IMG/VR virus record: IMGVR_UViG_3300030103_002230
Span: 1-31,301 of that record
Strand: one strand, 5' to 3'
DNA length: 31,301 nt
Source of the DNA: a virus
Shown here: positions 1 to 7,564 of the stretch, in pieces
Layout of the letters: each line of letters starts with the position of its first letter
Numbering within the stretch: the stretch's first letter is position 1
Notes under the pieces: generated by a model
Told to the model about the DNA's origin: nothing
Seen by the model: the letters and a program-made list of their open reading frames with translations, nothing else
Database searches by the model: none
Position numbers and translations under genes: made by a program

Positions 1-24
1 ATTAAACTTCATTAAGTTAGTCAT
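1..24 (-). CDS. Start of an unidentified gene, cut by window edge
   Basis: Only eight codons are visible (MTNLMKFN), running off the left edge without a stop. An ATG at 24-22 is preceded on the minus strand by a good Shine-Dalgarno sequence (AAGGAG) with about 6-7 bases of spacing, and the gene lies downstream of the regA terminator. In T4 and many relatives the gene after regA is the DNA polymerase gp43, but the eight residues are too few to confirm that, so the identity is left open. Confidence 0.5.
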
Positions 25-100
25 TTGACTTCTCCTTATTTAAGCGAGAGTGTGTTGTGTGTACCCTTACGGCGTACATACTAATTATACAACAAACACA

Positions 101-134
101 AAAAAGGGGGGTGTTGCAACCCCTCCTTTTTTAT
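101..134 (-). terminator. Rho-independent terminator after regA (possibly bidirectional)
   Basis: A G/C-rich inverted repeat (GGGGGG at 106-111 against CCCCTCC at 120-126, loop around TTGC) is flanked by an A run on the left and a T run on the right. Read on the minus strand, the hairpin is followed by TTTTTT. It lies about 90 bases past the regA stop and before the next gene start. The flanking runs would also allow termination on the plus strand, but no plus-strand gene was found there. Confidence 0.75.
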
Positions 135-222
135 TCGGTTTTACTCCGTTTAAATTGTTTGCCCAAGATGTGCAATCGATATGCCATCATTGCCAAAATC
201 AAATGTTGATTTCGGATATCTC

Positions 223-663
223 TTACTGCGCTTGGGCATTTTCTTTTCCCTTTTTACCTATATTATACTTCTGTTCTAAGATCCAATCACCCTTGTCTTT
301 GTAGGATAAGACTTTGATCTGGTTTAAAGGTGCAATATCAAGAACGGTGTCTTCATTAGCAATAGAGATGAGACCCCAGTCTGACAATAAACGCACAATA
401 CGGTTGCGACGTTGAACATCGTTGATAGAGAGGTTTGCGTGTTTTCCGTCCAACGCAAACAACTCCTTGAAGTGAACAATATAATACTTGCCCTGCTTAT
501 GCAGAATGTGACAAGACTGATAGAGTTTTTTCTCCTTTCTACTCGCTACTCCAATACGTGTAAGTGTCTCTCTGACTTTCAGAAAATCATCAGGTTCATT
601 GAGAAACACCTCAATCATCTGCTCCTGAGTCCAGTGATACTGAGGTTCCACCGTATTACTCAT
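223..663 (-). CDS. regA: RegA translational repressor of early genes
   Basis: RegA binds mRNA around start codons of early phage genes and blocks their translation. The 146-residue product matches T4 RegA closely through the middle: PDDFLKVRETLTRIGVAS, then KLYQSCHILHKQGKYYIVHF and LLSDWGLI, in the same order as in T4. T4 RegA is about 122 residues; the extra length is mainly a 14-16 residue N-terminal extension before the part that aligns, plus a short basic C-terminal tail. The start ATG (663-661) overlaps the gp62 stop as ATGA, so the two genes are probably translationally coupled, as expected for the T4 44-62-regA operon. A terminator follows about 90 bases downstream. Confidence 0.96.
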   Translation of the reverse strand: MSNTVEPQYHWTQEQMIEVFLNEPDDFLKVRETLTRIGVASRKEKKLYQSCHILHKQGKYYIVHFKELFALDGKHANLSINDVQRRNRIVRLLSDWGLISIANEDTVLDIAPLNQIKVLSYKDKGDWILEQKYNIGKKGKENAQAQ

Positions 664-1028
664 CTTGTGCCTCCAACGTCAAGTCGTTTTTTAATAAAAT
701 TAATCTGTTCTGTAGTCAGGATTTTCAGAGCTTGACATGCCTTTTCATTACTATAACCATAGTATTTTTTGACACTTTCGAGATCCGTGACTTTATCCTT
801 ACGGAGCCAGGGAGAAAATCTCTTCTTTTTCCTCAAAGTATTTAGATAGAAAGAATATTGCATATCTTTATCAAGAAAGTTATACTTATTCATTTCATTA
901 GCAAAGAGGACACAATCAACGTGACCAGACAGACAACGATTAACAATGTATGGAGGGTAAGAGCTAATGTCTTCACTCAGATCTTGTTTCGTGAAGTTGA
1001 TTGAATTCAACCAGTCTTTCAGTTCCAT
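660..1028 (-). CDS. 62: Clamp loader small subunit gp62
   Basis: gp62 is the small subunit that joins the gp44 tetramer to load the gp45 sliding clamp on primed DNA. The 122-residue product is shorter than T4 gp62 (187) and only weakly similar to it. The assignment rests on position between gp44 and regA and on a helical sequence with conserved-looking segments such as FANEMNKYNFLDKDMQYSFY and a basic KKKRFSPWLRK stretch, which corresponds to GKRYGKW in T4. The short form is what I would expect from cyanophages. Its start is overlapped by 56 bases by the upstream small membrane-protein frame. A TAATG sits at 1030-1026 and would be the usual junction in a neighbouring frame. Confidence 0.85.
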   Translation of the reverse strand: MELKDWLNSINFTKQDLSEDISSYPPYIVNRCLSGHVDCVLFANEMNKYNFLDKDMQYSFYLNTLRKKKRFSPWLRKDKVTDLESVKKYYGYSNEKACQALKILTTEQINFIKKRLDVGGTR

Positions 1029-1191
1029 TATTCCAATGCCTCAATACTCCAGATATAATAAAAGCGTTAGTGACCATGTAACTAACAAATATAATGGTGC
1101 GTATGCCAGCAACATAATTATCGTATGGTGCTGTCTTGTCATCGCTGAAACTCCCTATTGAGTACTTCCAGATTTCCCAAACTTTCTTCAT
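973..1191 (-). CDS. Small single-span membrane protein, unknown function
   Basis: A 72-residue frame between the methylase gene and gp62. It begins MKKVWEIWKYSIGSFSDDKT, has one likely membrane helix at about residues 29-50 (rich in I, F, V, with few charges), then RHWNN. The aromatic, charged N-terminus followed by a single span looks like a genuine protein and resembles small proteins I recall from cyanophage genomes, but the function is unknown. It overlaps the methylase end by 53 bases and the gp62 start by 56 bases, unlike the tight 1-4 base junctions of its neighbours. The last 17 or so residues, read in an alternative frame of gp62, may not be ancestral. I see no clear ribosome binding site. 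Confidence 0.65.
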   Translation of the reverse strand: MKKVWEIWKYSIGSFSDDKTAPYDNYVAGIRTIIFVSYMVTNAFIISGVLRHWNNGTERLVEFNQLHETRSE

Positions 1192-2008
1192 AGTTCAATA
1201 ACAAAAGTTCTTTACGTTCTTTCTGTTCACGCATGTATTCGCCTACAGAACGCATGGTGTACGTCAGGTCGAACTCTGCTGTTTGCCATCCTTGGAACCT
1301 CTCACGAATGAGGTTAGACGAGTTATAAGAAACGAGTTGAGCACCAGTAAAGCTGCTACAGTCCCTAGCAAAACTATCGTGGTCGAATCCGTTATGCATA
1401 CTCCCTTTCCTTCCATAAAGGTTGCTCCCGATGTCATAGGGTGGGTCAAGGTATGTGAATACGGATTCATTGTTTGTAAGGAGTGATTCATAAGACCAGT
1501 TAGTAATTTTCCACTTTTTAATTATCTGAGTGTATCCTTGGAGTTTTTCAATTCCTCGCATTGAGAAGTTGTTGTCAGATGCCTGCCTACTAAAGGATGA
1601 GGACTCAGTGAGACCAGAAAAAGAGCACTTGTTAATAACGTAGAAACTACAAGCACGAAATAGAGGGGAAATGGTATAGTCATTTACAAGTTCCTTTGCT
1701 TCTAAAAAAAGACCCTTAGCAGAAGCAGGGTCAGGATACCGGGACTTCAGTTCTTGAAGTCGTTTGTATAAAGAATATCCATCATCCCGCAAGGTAGTCC
1801 AGAAGTTGACCAGAGGTTCATAGAAGTCATTCACCCAGATGTCTAGATGAGGATATTTCTTTGTAATATGAATAGCAACACTACCGCCACCAAGAAATGG
1901 TTCACGGTATTCTTTATATTCCCGAAGGTCAGGGAAGTATGGATCCATCTTGGTGCAAGCACGAGACTTGCCACCAGGATACCTGAGAGGTGTTTTCAAA
2001 GACTTCAT
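1139..2008 (-). CDS. dam: D12-class DNA N6-adenine methyltransferase (Dam-like)
   Basis: Transfers a methyl group from S-adenosylmethionine to N6 of adenine in DNA. The 289-residue length is normal for the D12/Dam family. Key motifs are present in the expected order: LRYPGGKS at residues 8-15, the AdoMet-binding EPFLGGGS at about 36-43, the NDFYEPLVNFW region at about 60-70, and the catalytic DPPY at 188-191. GATC is the usual Dam target and occurs in this window (for example near 280, 310 and 783), but the real target cannot be read from sequence. The start overlaps the gp44 stop as ATGA (2008-2005), so it is built into the clamp-loader operon. No nearby restriction enzyme is seen. It is therefore more likely to protect or mark phage DNA than to be half of a restriction-modification pair. 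Confidence 0.93.
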   Translation of the reverse strand: MKSLKTPLRYPGGKSRACTKMDPYFPDLREYKEYREPFLGGGSVAIHITKKYPHLDIWVNDFYEPLVNFWTTLRDDGYSLYKRLQELKSRYPDPASAKGLFLEAKELVNDYTISPLFRACSFYVINKCSFSGLTESSSFSRQASDNNFSMRGIEKLQGYTQIIKKWKITNWSYESLLTNNESVFTYLDPPYDIGSNLYGRKGSMHNGFDHDSFARDCSSFTGAQLVSYNSSNLIRERFQGWQTAEFDLTYTMRSVGEYMREQKERKELLLLNYEESLGNLEVLNREFQR

Positions 2009-2949
2009 TTAAACTCACACTCCACCATAATTTCTGTCAGACATGCAAGCATGTTTATTTCTTGGTCCGCGACGAAGGCAGCTTGATACTGATACTTAGC
2101 AAGCACAAGCACAGCAGCAGGAATGCTAGAGTTACTGAGGGCATCATATAGAGCATCATAGATGCGGCGAAGGAGTACAGTAGTATCGTTATCCAAATTA
2201 GAAACGACCCACTTGCGTACTTCAGAAAAGTCTTTTTCTTTGAGTTTTTTAACAAGATCATTTACCTTTACATCGGAGAAGTGTGCAAGAATACCCGCAT
2301 CAATTTTACCTCCTGAAGAATATCGCTGACACTCATTCAAGACACGTCTCCAGTCTGGGAAGTGTTTGTTGATTAGTTCTACCAGGACCTTGTTATCATA
2401 TTCAACACCTTCTGTATCCAAGATTTGTTGGACACGTTTGAAGAAGTGGGCGGCGATGGCAGGTTTTTGCTTTCCTCCGATGGAGAACTCGACGACGGCA
2501 CATCTGGAGTGGAGGGGTTCGATGATTTTGTTTTTATAATTGCAGGTAAAGATGAATCTGCAGTTGCCAGAAAACTCCTCCGTAAACGCCCTAAGGAGGA
2601 GTTGTACATCATTGGTTGTGTTATCTGCTTCATCGATGATGATGATCTTGGGTTTGCCAGATCCTTGAAGTGAGACGGTCGAAGCGAAATTTTTTGCATT
2701 ATTTCTGACCGTATCAAGAAAGCGTCCCTCATCCGATCCATTGATGACATAATAGTCTACTCCCAACTCGTGACACAACGCCTTAGCGACAGTGGTTTTA
2801 CCACAACCTGCAGGACCTGCCAACAACAGATTGGGAACCTCTCCTTTATCTAGGAAGTTTTGAAAAGTCTCCTTAATATTTGTTGGTAAAATACAATCTT
2901 CAATCTTTTTGGGGCGGTATTTCTCCACCCACAGAAATTCATCACGCAT
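2005..2949 (-). CDS. 44: Clamp loader large subunit gp44, AAA+ ATPase
   Basis: ATPase of the gp44/gp62 clamp loader, which opens and closes gp45 on DNA. The 314 residues match T4 gp44 (319). The protein begins with the family N-terminus (WVEKYRPKKIEDCILP). Walker A is AGPAGCGKT at 44-52, Walker B IIIIDEADN at about 102-110, and the arginine-finger SRC motif lies at 148-150. The AAA+ core is followed by a helical C-terminal collar domain. It sits 16 bases after the gp45 stop, and its own stop overlaps the methylase start. There is little sign of a ribosome binding site. Confidence 0.97.
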   Translation of the reverse strand: MRDEFLWVEKYRPKKIEDCILPTNIKETFQNFLDKGEVPNLLLAGPAGCGKTTVAKALCHELGVDYYVINGSDEGRFLDTVRNNAKNFASTVSLQGSGKPKIIIIDEADNTTNDVQLLLRAFTEEFSGNCRFIFTCNYKNKIIEPLHSRCAVVEFSIGGKQKPAIAAHFFKRVQQILDTEGVEYDNKVLVELINKHFPDWRRVLNECQRYSSGGKIDAGILAHFSDVKVNDLVKKLKEKDFSEVRKWVVSNLDNDTTVLLRRIYDALYDALSNSSIPAAVLVLAKYQYQAAFVADQEINMLACLTEIMVECEFK

Positions 2950-2965
2950 AATATAAAAGGTTTAA

Positions 2966-3652
2966 TCAACCAAAAGTGGAGTCAGGTTCCAGAGCGATGT
3001 AATAAGTTAGGTCGTGGTTCTTAGAAGTAAAACGAGACAGAAGTTTTTGAGATACAACTACATCATAAGTTCCAGGAAGGATCTTGATGTTCTCAACCTT
3101 GAAGTTGAAAGAGAAGTTATTATCAGTCTCACCCACTACTTCTTCGTGAGCATTAGATGTATCGTTCTTCTTATCACGCACCACCAGTTTAACCACACCG
3201 TTCTCACCGACAGCAGAGAAGTCAGGCAGTTGATACACTGCTGCTGCTTTCAGCAGTCGCTCAAGAACTGTGGTAGAAAGTTCAAAGCAAACGTCCTCAC
3301 TAGGAAGTTCAATCGCTTTGTCAGGAGGGGTCACAATGACAGAAGGGTCTGCAAAGAAATACTTTGAGCGAGACCGACCTTCACGAATCACAACGTAACC
3401 TTCAGCAGCAAAGTCCAGTTCAGGTTTCTGGTGTAAACTCAGACCGTTGAGGAACTGGTTCAAATCATAAATGCCAAAGTCCCTAGAGAACTCTTCAGTG
3501 ATAGTTGCTTCAGCAAGAATATTCTTCATCACACTGATAGTGCGAAGTTTACTACCCTCTTTGAAAAGAATAGATTGATTGATAGAAGAAAAGTTCTTGA
3601 GCAGGGAGAGAGTAGAGTCAGACAGTTTCATTGATGGACGAGTTTTCATCAT
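2966..3652 (-). CDS. 45: Sliding clamp / late transcription accessory gp45
   Basis: Trimeric DNA sliding clamp that holds the polymerase on DNA; in T4 it is also the mobile activator of gp55-dependent late transcription. The 228-residue product matches T4 gp45 (228), with MKLSDSTLSLLKNFSSIN near the start, FGIYDLNQFLNGLSL, ADPSVIVTPPDKAI, and the C-terminal YYIALEPDSTFG equivalent to T4 VVALEADSTHDF. The chosen start is an ATG that overlaps the upstream stop as TAATG. A second possible start at 3631 gives the protein beginning MKLS, exactly as in T4, so the first seven residues may be absent from the real protein. Confidence 0.97.
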   Translation of the reverse strand: MMKTRPSMKLSDSTLSLLKNFSSINQSILFKEGSKLRTISVMKNILAEATITEEFSRDFGIYDLNQFLNGLSLHQKPELDFAAEGYVVIREGRSRSKYFFADPSVIVTPPDKAIELPSEDVCFELSTTVLERLLKAAAVYQLPDFSAVGENGVVKLVVRDKKNDTSNAHEEVVGETDNNFSFNFKVENIKILPGTYDVVVSQKLLSRFTSKNHDLTYYIALEPDSTFG

Positions 3653-4179
3653 TATTGAGGATAGGTTTCACGTTTTGCATTTTTGTCGTTGAAATGCATC
3701 AGAAGCACAGCATAGTGCAGAATCTTCATGATGTCACGTCGAGCGGTGCCTTTCTTATCATAGCGAGAGGCATACTTGAGGATGTTGCTGCGGCAGAAAG
3801 ATTCACCATCGCCACATGCTTCAATCAGGTCAAGTGTTTGAATTTTATCATCACCAGCAGAATAATGCTGGTTGTAAGTTCCGTTGATATAATCTTTTAG
3901 TTCTTTAAGGATTGCTTCCTCATCATATTTGTATTTCTTAGCAGGTGCAAAAGTATCGTCACTCAGTCCACCAACAACCCGAGACCCTGTGTAGTTGTTA
4001 GAGAAGTCAAGAAGGTCTGACCCGTAATAAGGGTTACCAGTCAAACTAATACCATCGCCTTCCCAGAAATCATTCCAGTCTTCTTTTGTTGCTTCACTAA
4101 TAGTTTCGCCCCCAAGGACGATAACATCATTCTTTAGTTCATCCATAGCGTCGGACAAGAAATTCCATGCGTTAGTCAT
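3652..4179 (-). CDS. DUF3310-like protein of unknown role
   Basis: The C-terminal third (ICAGDD-like YSAGDDKIQTLDLIEAC, then NILKYASRYDKKG and a helix with ILHYAVLLM) matches the pattern of DUF3310, a short helical domain common in phages and sometimes annotated as nucleotide-kinase-like without biochemical proof. The N-terminal part, with an acidic stretch WNDFWEGDG, is not recognised. A longer frame to 4194 would begin with TTG overlapping the CobS stop. I prefer the in-frame ATG at 4179, which gives 175 residues beginning MTNAWNFL, although neither has a convincing ribosome binding site. It sits between cobS and gp45 in one operon, and its stop is shared with the gp45 start (TAATG). Confidence 0.8.
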   Translation of the reverse strand: MTNAWNFLSDAMDELKNDVIVLGGETISEATKEDWNDFWEGDGISLTGNPYYGSDLLDFSNNYTGSRVVGGLSDDTFAPAKKYKYDEEAILKELKDYINGTYNQHYSAGDDKIQTLDLIEACGDGESFCRSNILKYASRYDKKGTARRDIMKILHYAVLLMHFNDKNAKRETYPQ

Positions 4180-4190
4180 AATAAAGTCTA

Positions 4191-5282
4191 TCAAGAAATG
4201 GTTTGTACGTCAACAGACTGATTGAAATCAGCGTCAACTTTGTCATAGAGTTCAATGAATGCCTGCTTAGTTTCATCATCAAAGCGGTTCAGACACATCT
4301 CAATGGCAGTCTCCTTACTACGAAAGATGGAATATGCCTGAATGATGTGAACCAGACGGCGAGTAGAGATGATCTCTTCAATGCCACCATCATAGAAGGT
4401 CTTACGGATAATATCAGCCCAGTCCACAAGGTGCTTAATGAACACGTCATCGTGAACACCATTAGAAGCAGAGTGAAGCGTCAGCAACCGTGTCTCTTGA
4501 GTAGGGGTGGGATAGTCCTGTTCAAAAGTGACAGGAAAACGCTCAAGAAATGCTTCATTCAGAACATTGGTGCCGATGAAACGACCATCATCAGAACCTT
4601 TGCCTTTAGTGTTGGCAGTGGCAATAACAGTAAACCCACGCTTTGGTGCAACCCACTTACCGATCTTCTTCAGGAAGACGCCCTTACCCTCAAGGATGGA
4701 CTGCAGACAAAGGATCTTGTTAGATGCAAGGTCAACTTCATCAAGTAGCAGGACAGCACCACGCTCAAGTGCTTCAATCACAGGACCATTGTGCCATACA
4801 GTCTCACCGTTTACAAGACGGAAACCACCGATCAGGTCGTCCTCGTCAGTTTCAATGGTGATGTTTACACGAATGAGTTCTCGATTCGCTTGAGCACACG
4901 CTTGCTCCACCGAGAAAGTCTTACCATTACCGGACAGTCCCGTAATGAAGATAGGATAGAATAGACGGGAGTCAATAACTTTTTTAAGATTGTTGAAATT
5001 ACCAAACTTGACGAAGGTATCATCTTTCTGGGGAATAAGGTTTTGTTCGATAGCAGGCATTGCCGCAGGAGCACTATACGATACTTCCAGTTCCTCTACA
5101 GTCTCCTTTGTTACTTCCAGGTTCCATTTACCACGACCGACTTTATAGTCAGTCAGTTTGTTAGTAATAGTTTGATAGTTGAAGTCATTCATCTGACAGA
5201 ATGCCTTGATCTCGGCAGATGTCACTGACTCGCCGTAAGTTTCACGGAGACATTCGATGATGCTGCTTTTGGAGAGACCCAT
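4191..5282 (-). CDS. cobS: CobS-like MoxR-family AAA+ ATPase
   Basis: A 363-residue AAA+ ATPase of the MoxR/CobS type, widespread in T4-like cyanophages and usually named after the CobS subunit of the aerobic cobaltochelatase. Residues 1-55 look like a small helical DNA- or protein-binding domain. After a linker come Walker A GLSGNGKT (115-122), the MoxR-type GGFRLVNGETVWHNGP segment (152-167), Walker B LLLDEVD (178-184), and sensor-1 ATANT (221-225). In bacteria, CobS works with the VWA protein CobT; here a VWA protein lies just upstream (5489-7531), which supports a two-part machine. Whether the substrate is a cobalt chelatase or something else is unknown. The start lies after a hairpin terminator and a TATAAT hexamer (5304-5309). 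Confidence 0.9.
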   Translation of the reverse strand: MGLSKSSIIECLRETYGESVTSAEIKAFCQMNDFNYQTITNKLTDYKVGRGKWNLEVTKETVEELEVSYSAPAAMPAIEQNLIPQKDDTFVKFGNFNNLKKVIDSRLFYPIFITGLSGNGKTFSVEQACAQANRELIRVNITIETDEDDLIGGFRLVNGETVWHNGPVIEALERGAVLLLDEVDLASNKILCLQSILEGKGVFLKKIGKWVAPKRGFTVIATANTKGKGSDDGRFIGTNVLNEAFLERFPVTFEQDYPTPTQETRLLTLHSASNGVHDDVFIKHLVDWADIIRKTFYDGGIEEIISTRRLVHIIQAYSIFRSKETAIEMCLNRFDDETKQAFIELYDKVDADFNQSVDVQTIS

Positions 5283-5314
5283 TTGTTTTGTTTAACTGAA
5301 GTTATTATAGATGA

Positions 5315-5337
5315 GAAAGGGGGGTCTTGAACCCCCC
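5315..5337 (-). terminator. Hairpin terminator between the 46-residue gene and cobS
   Basis: A perfect six-pair G/C stem (GGGGGG at 5319-5324, CCCCCC at 5332-5337, seven-base loop) is followed on the minus strand by TTTCTC. It lies just after the small-gene stop and before cobS. The short T tract suggests partial termination, so it could set the ratio of CobS to the genes upstream. Confidence 0.6.
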
Positions 5338-5351
5338 ATGTACCACTTATC

Positions 5352-5492
5352 TTACCGTCCATACTTGTTTTTAAGTGCCTGTAACATCCATGCCTGTGCT
5401 AGAGACTTTGGTCCCTCTTTAAGAACTTTAAGCACCTTCTTATTACTCTCTGATGCCATTGCTATCTCTTTCCAGTCAGACTTTTTTGTCAT
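5352..5492 (-). CDS. Small 46-residue protein coupled to the VWA gene
   Basis: A short open frame that would be missed by length cut-offs. It begins MTKKSDWKEIAMASESNKKV and ends QALKNKYGR. Its ATG (5492-5490) overlaps the TGA stop of the upstream VWA gene (5491-5489) as ATGA, the same junction used by most genes in the operon, and it ends just before a terminator hairpin. The product is basic and predicted helical. The segment EGPKSLAQAWMLQAL looks like a short amphipathic helix. No family is recognised. The position between the VWA protein and CobS suggests it may work with them, but that is inference. Confidence 0.75.
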   Translation of the reverse strand: MTKKSDWKEIAMASESNKKVLKVLKEGPKSLAQAWMLQALKNKYGR

Positions 5493-7531
5493 ACAACCAA
5501 AGAAATAAATTCACCAAGAACTTTTTTATTTAGTTTTTTAGTTTTCAAACTCTTAACAAACGCTGACTTGATCTTCGCTTTTGTGGCACCCTCTTCAACC
5601 TCAAACTCAGAATCTTGGGATAGGGCATTAGCAGACATACCAAAGTATGCATCATATCCTGAAGTTTTGATGACAAAACTCTTGTCTTTTTTCCAAGACT
5701 TAGCAACTGTATCATCCTCACCATACCTGTTCATAAACGACTTAGCATCGCGAGGGGCAAGGAGACGGATGCCAATGAAGTTTACATAGGGGAAGTTGTC
5801 TCTCAAGTTTTGAAGCATCTTATCCGTAAAGTGGTGCCAATAATATCCCATGTTGTAAGTGTGTCCAGTCTTCCTGTCCCGAAGGAACATGTCACCACCG
5901 AAACGTCTTGAGACAATACGAGGATCACATTCCCAATGACGTTTAATCTCTACATGATGATTAAGTTGATTTGCCTCACCATCAGTCAAGATAATACACT
6001 GCACTTTCTGAAGTTTGTTTTCACGTTGAAACTTTGGAATGATTCCATGAAGTGCGACAAGAGACTCATTCAATGGGGTGCCAGAGAGACACATTTGAGG
6101 GGACCAGGTATATTGCGTCCGATAAGCATTACCAAAGGCAAGTGCCATTCTCCAAATGGTCAGCATTTGTTTTTCAAGAACAGCACTGCTGGTCTTGCTT
6201 GTCAGCAGGTTCATCATAGAGAAGTCATTTTCAACAGCGAAAAGACCGACCTTTTTCTTATACAGTTCATCAGGATGCCAGTCACTAGCAACCTTTCTGT
6301 ATTCATTAGTGAAGGCATACACATCGAAAGGAATATTAACCTTCTTACAGAACCAGATAAGGTTAAACAGTTGCTTACAGGTGTCCTCTAGGACATACTG
6401 CATCGATCCGCTCCAGTCTAGAACAAAGATAAGTCCATGGTTCTTTCCATCAGCATATGTGGTGACCTTCCTAAAAAGATCTTCATTGTACTTGTAGGTA
6501 TGCAGTTTAGTACAGTCAAGAACACCAGTGCGTGATGTTTGAGCACGAGCATATGAGTCTGCCGCTTTCTTACATTCAAACTCTTTAACCAGATAGTTGA
6601 CTTCTTTTTGTGCAGACTTCTTAAACTCTCGGAAGGAAGCATCAGGAAAATCAAAAGAGGCACCCTTCTCAAGTTGCCGAGCATCAAATGCATCAATGTA
6701 CTGATGAAGTTTAGAGTTGTCTACAATGACTTTTTTCAGATCAAGTTTAGGCAACTCACAATAGATGTTTTCAGAACCATGCTTATCTATCAACTCTTCA
6801 AGGTTATCTGCCAAAGAGTCAGCAGTTTCAACTTGAGGTTCTTCTATCTGTTGAGTTTGCTGCTCAGATTCTTCGACATCGGTATCTTCATTTTCACCTT
6901 GAGGCATATAACGTTCAGACTCCTCCTCTGCTTCAGGAGAGTTCTGTTCAGACGGTGGGACTTCTACCTCTTCTTGTTCTTCAACCTTTTTCTTACAGAA
7001 GAGATAGAGTTCTTCTGCCACATCAAGGACTTCGTCAAAGGTCTCTACCTCTGCAATCTTTTGAACAATAACCTTCTCCTCTTCAGTAAATGTGAGGTTC
7101 AGAAAATTACCGATCTTAAAGTATAGATTTGAACGGTCAGCAAGGTTGAGATCAGCAATATTGCTGTCAGCAATAGCAAAAAAGTCCTGTTCGTTGAGCT
7201 CTTTGTACCCATTGTAAAATGTTTTTGAAAGACCAGCATAACGACGCTTCATCAGTTTCTCAATGCGGGCATCCTCTACAACGTTCACAAACTGGTGGGG
7301 AATACGTTTCTTTTCCAACCAGTTCTCATCAGGAGTGTAAAGAGCATGACCCACCTCATGACCAACGAGCATATCATAAACTACATTACTTGCCTTTTCC
7401 CACATTGGCAAGGTAAGAACTCGGGTATGAACATCAAACTGAGCAGTCGCAACCCGCCTGTGCTCTACCACCAGATCCTCTGTGGCAAGCAGTTTGGCTA
7501 GTTGTGACTTGATTTCCTTAGAGACTGTCAT
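5489..7531 (-). CDS. CobT-like protein: zinc metalloprotease-like motif plus VWA domain
   Basis: A 680-residue protein in three parts. The N-terminal part has VGHEVGHALYTP with the HExxH zinc motif at 58-62, followed by NVVEDARIE at about 83-91, whose acidic residue could be the third metal ligand. A Glu/Gln-rich acidic linker covers about 183-250. The C-terminal part is a von Willebrand A domain with a complete MIDAS metal site: DWSGS at 372-376, Thr485 in SGTPLNES and Asp517 in ILTDGEAN. This layout resembles CobT and other VWA partners of MoxR ATPases. The CobS-like ATPase is two genes downstream, so I infer that they act together. Cyanophage versions are usually called peptidase or virion protein. 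Protease activity is suggested by the motif but not shown. Confidence 0.88.
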   Translation of the reverse strand: MTVSKEIKSQLAKLLATEDLVVEHRRVATAQFDVHTRVLTLPMWEKASNVVYDMLVGHEVGHALYTPDENWLEKKRIPHQFVNVVEDARIEKLMKRRYAGLSKTFYNGYKELNEQDFFAIADSNIADLNLADRSNLYFKIGNFLNLTFTEEEKVIVQKIAEVETFDEVLDVAEELYLFCKKKVEEQEEVEVPPSEQNSPEAEEESERYMPQGENEDTDVEESEQQTQQIEEPQVETADSLADNLEELIDKHGSENIYCELPKLDLKKVIVDNSKLHQYIDAFDARQLEKGASFDFPDASFREFKKSAQKEVNYLVKEFECKKAADSYARAQTSRTGVLDCTKLHTYKYNEDLFRKVTTYADGKNHGLIFVLDWSGSMQYVLEDTCKQLFNLIWFCKKVNIPFDVYAFTNEYRKVASDWHPDELYKKKVGLFAVENDFSMMNLLTSKTSSAVLEKQMLTIWRMALAFGNAYRTQYTWSPQMCLSGTPLNESLVALHGIIPKFQRENKLQKVQCIILTDGEANQLNHHVEIKRHWECDPRIVSRRFGGDMFLRDRKTGHTYNMGYYWHHFTDKMLQNLRDNFPYVNFIGIRLLAPRDAKSFMNRYGEDDTVAKSWKKDKSFVIKTSGYDAYFGMSANALSQDSEFEVEEGATKAKIKSAFVKSLKTKKLNKKVLGEFISLVV

Positions 7532-7564
7532 ACGGTCTTCTGTTGATGTATCTATAATACTAAA

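Noticed and set aside
82-89. TATAAT-like hexamer on the minus strand before the leftmost gene
   Set aside because: No -35 hexamer at the right distance; the upstream region is the terminator stem.
131-190. A 19-residue frame after regA on the minus strand (MMAYRLHILGKQFKRSKTE)
   Set aside because: It lies between regA and its terminator and reads like a peptide, but it has only a weak ribosome site and its end runs into the terminator hairpin. Too short to support without comparison.
3652-4194. Longer TTG-initiated form of the DUF3310-like protein
   Set aside because: TTG overlaps the CobS stop, but the ATG five codons later gives a normal start without loss of recognisable sequence.
5304-5309. 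TATAAT hexamer before cobS as a full promoter
   Set aside because: The place for a -35 box falls within the terminator hairpin and shows no good match. Kept only as a remark in the cobS entry.
6608-7126. Plus-strand frame of 172 codons rich in Phe and Leu, resembling a membrane protein
   Set aside because: The hydrophobic appearance comes from reading the Glu/Lys-rich codons of the VWA gene on the opposite strand.
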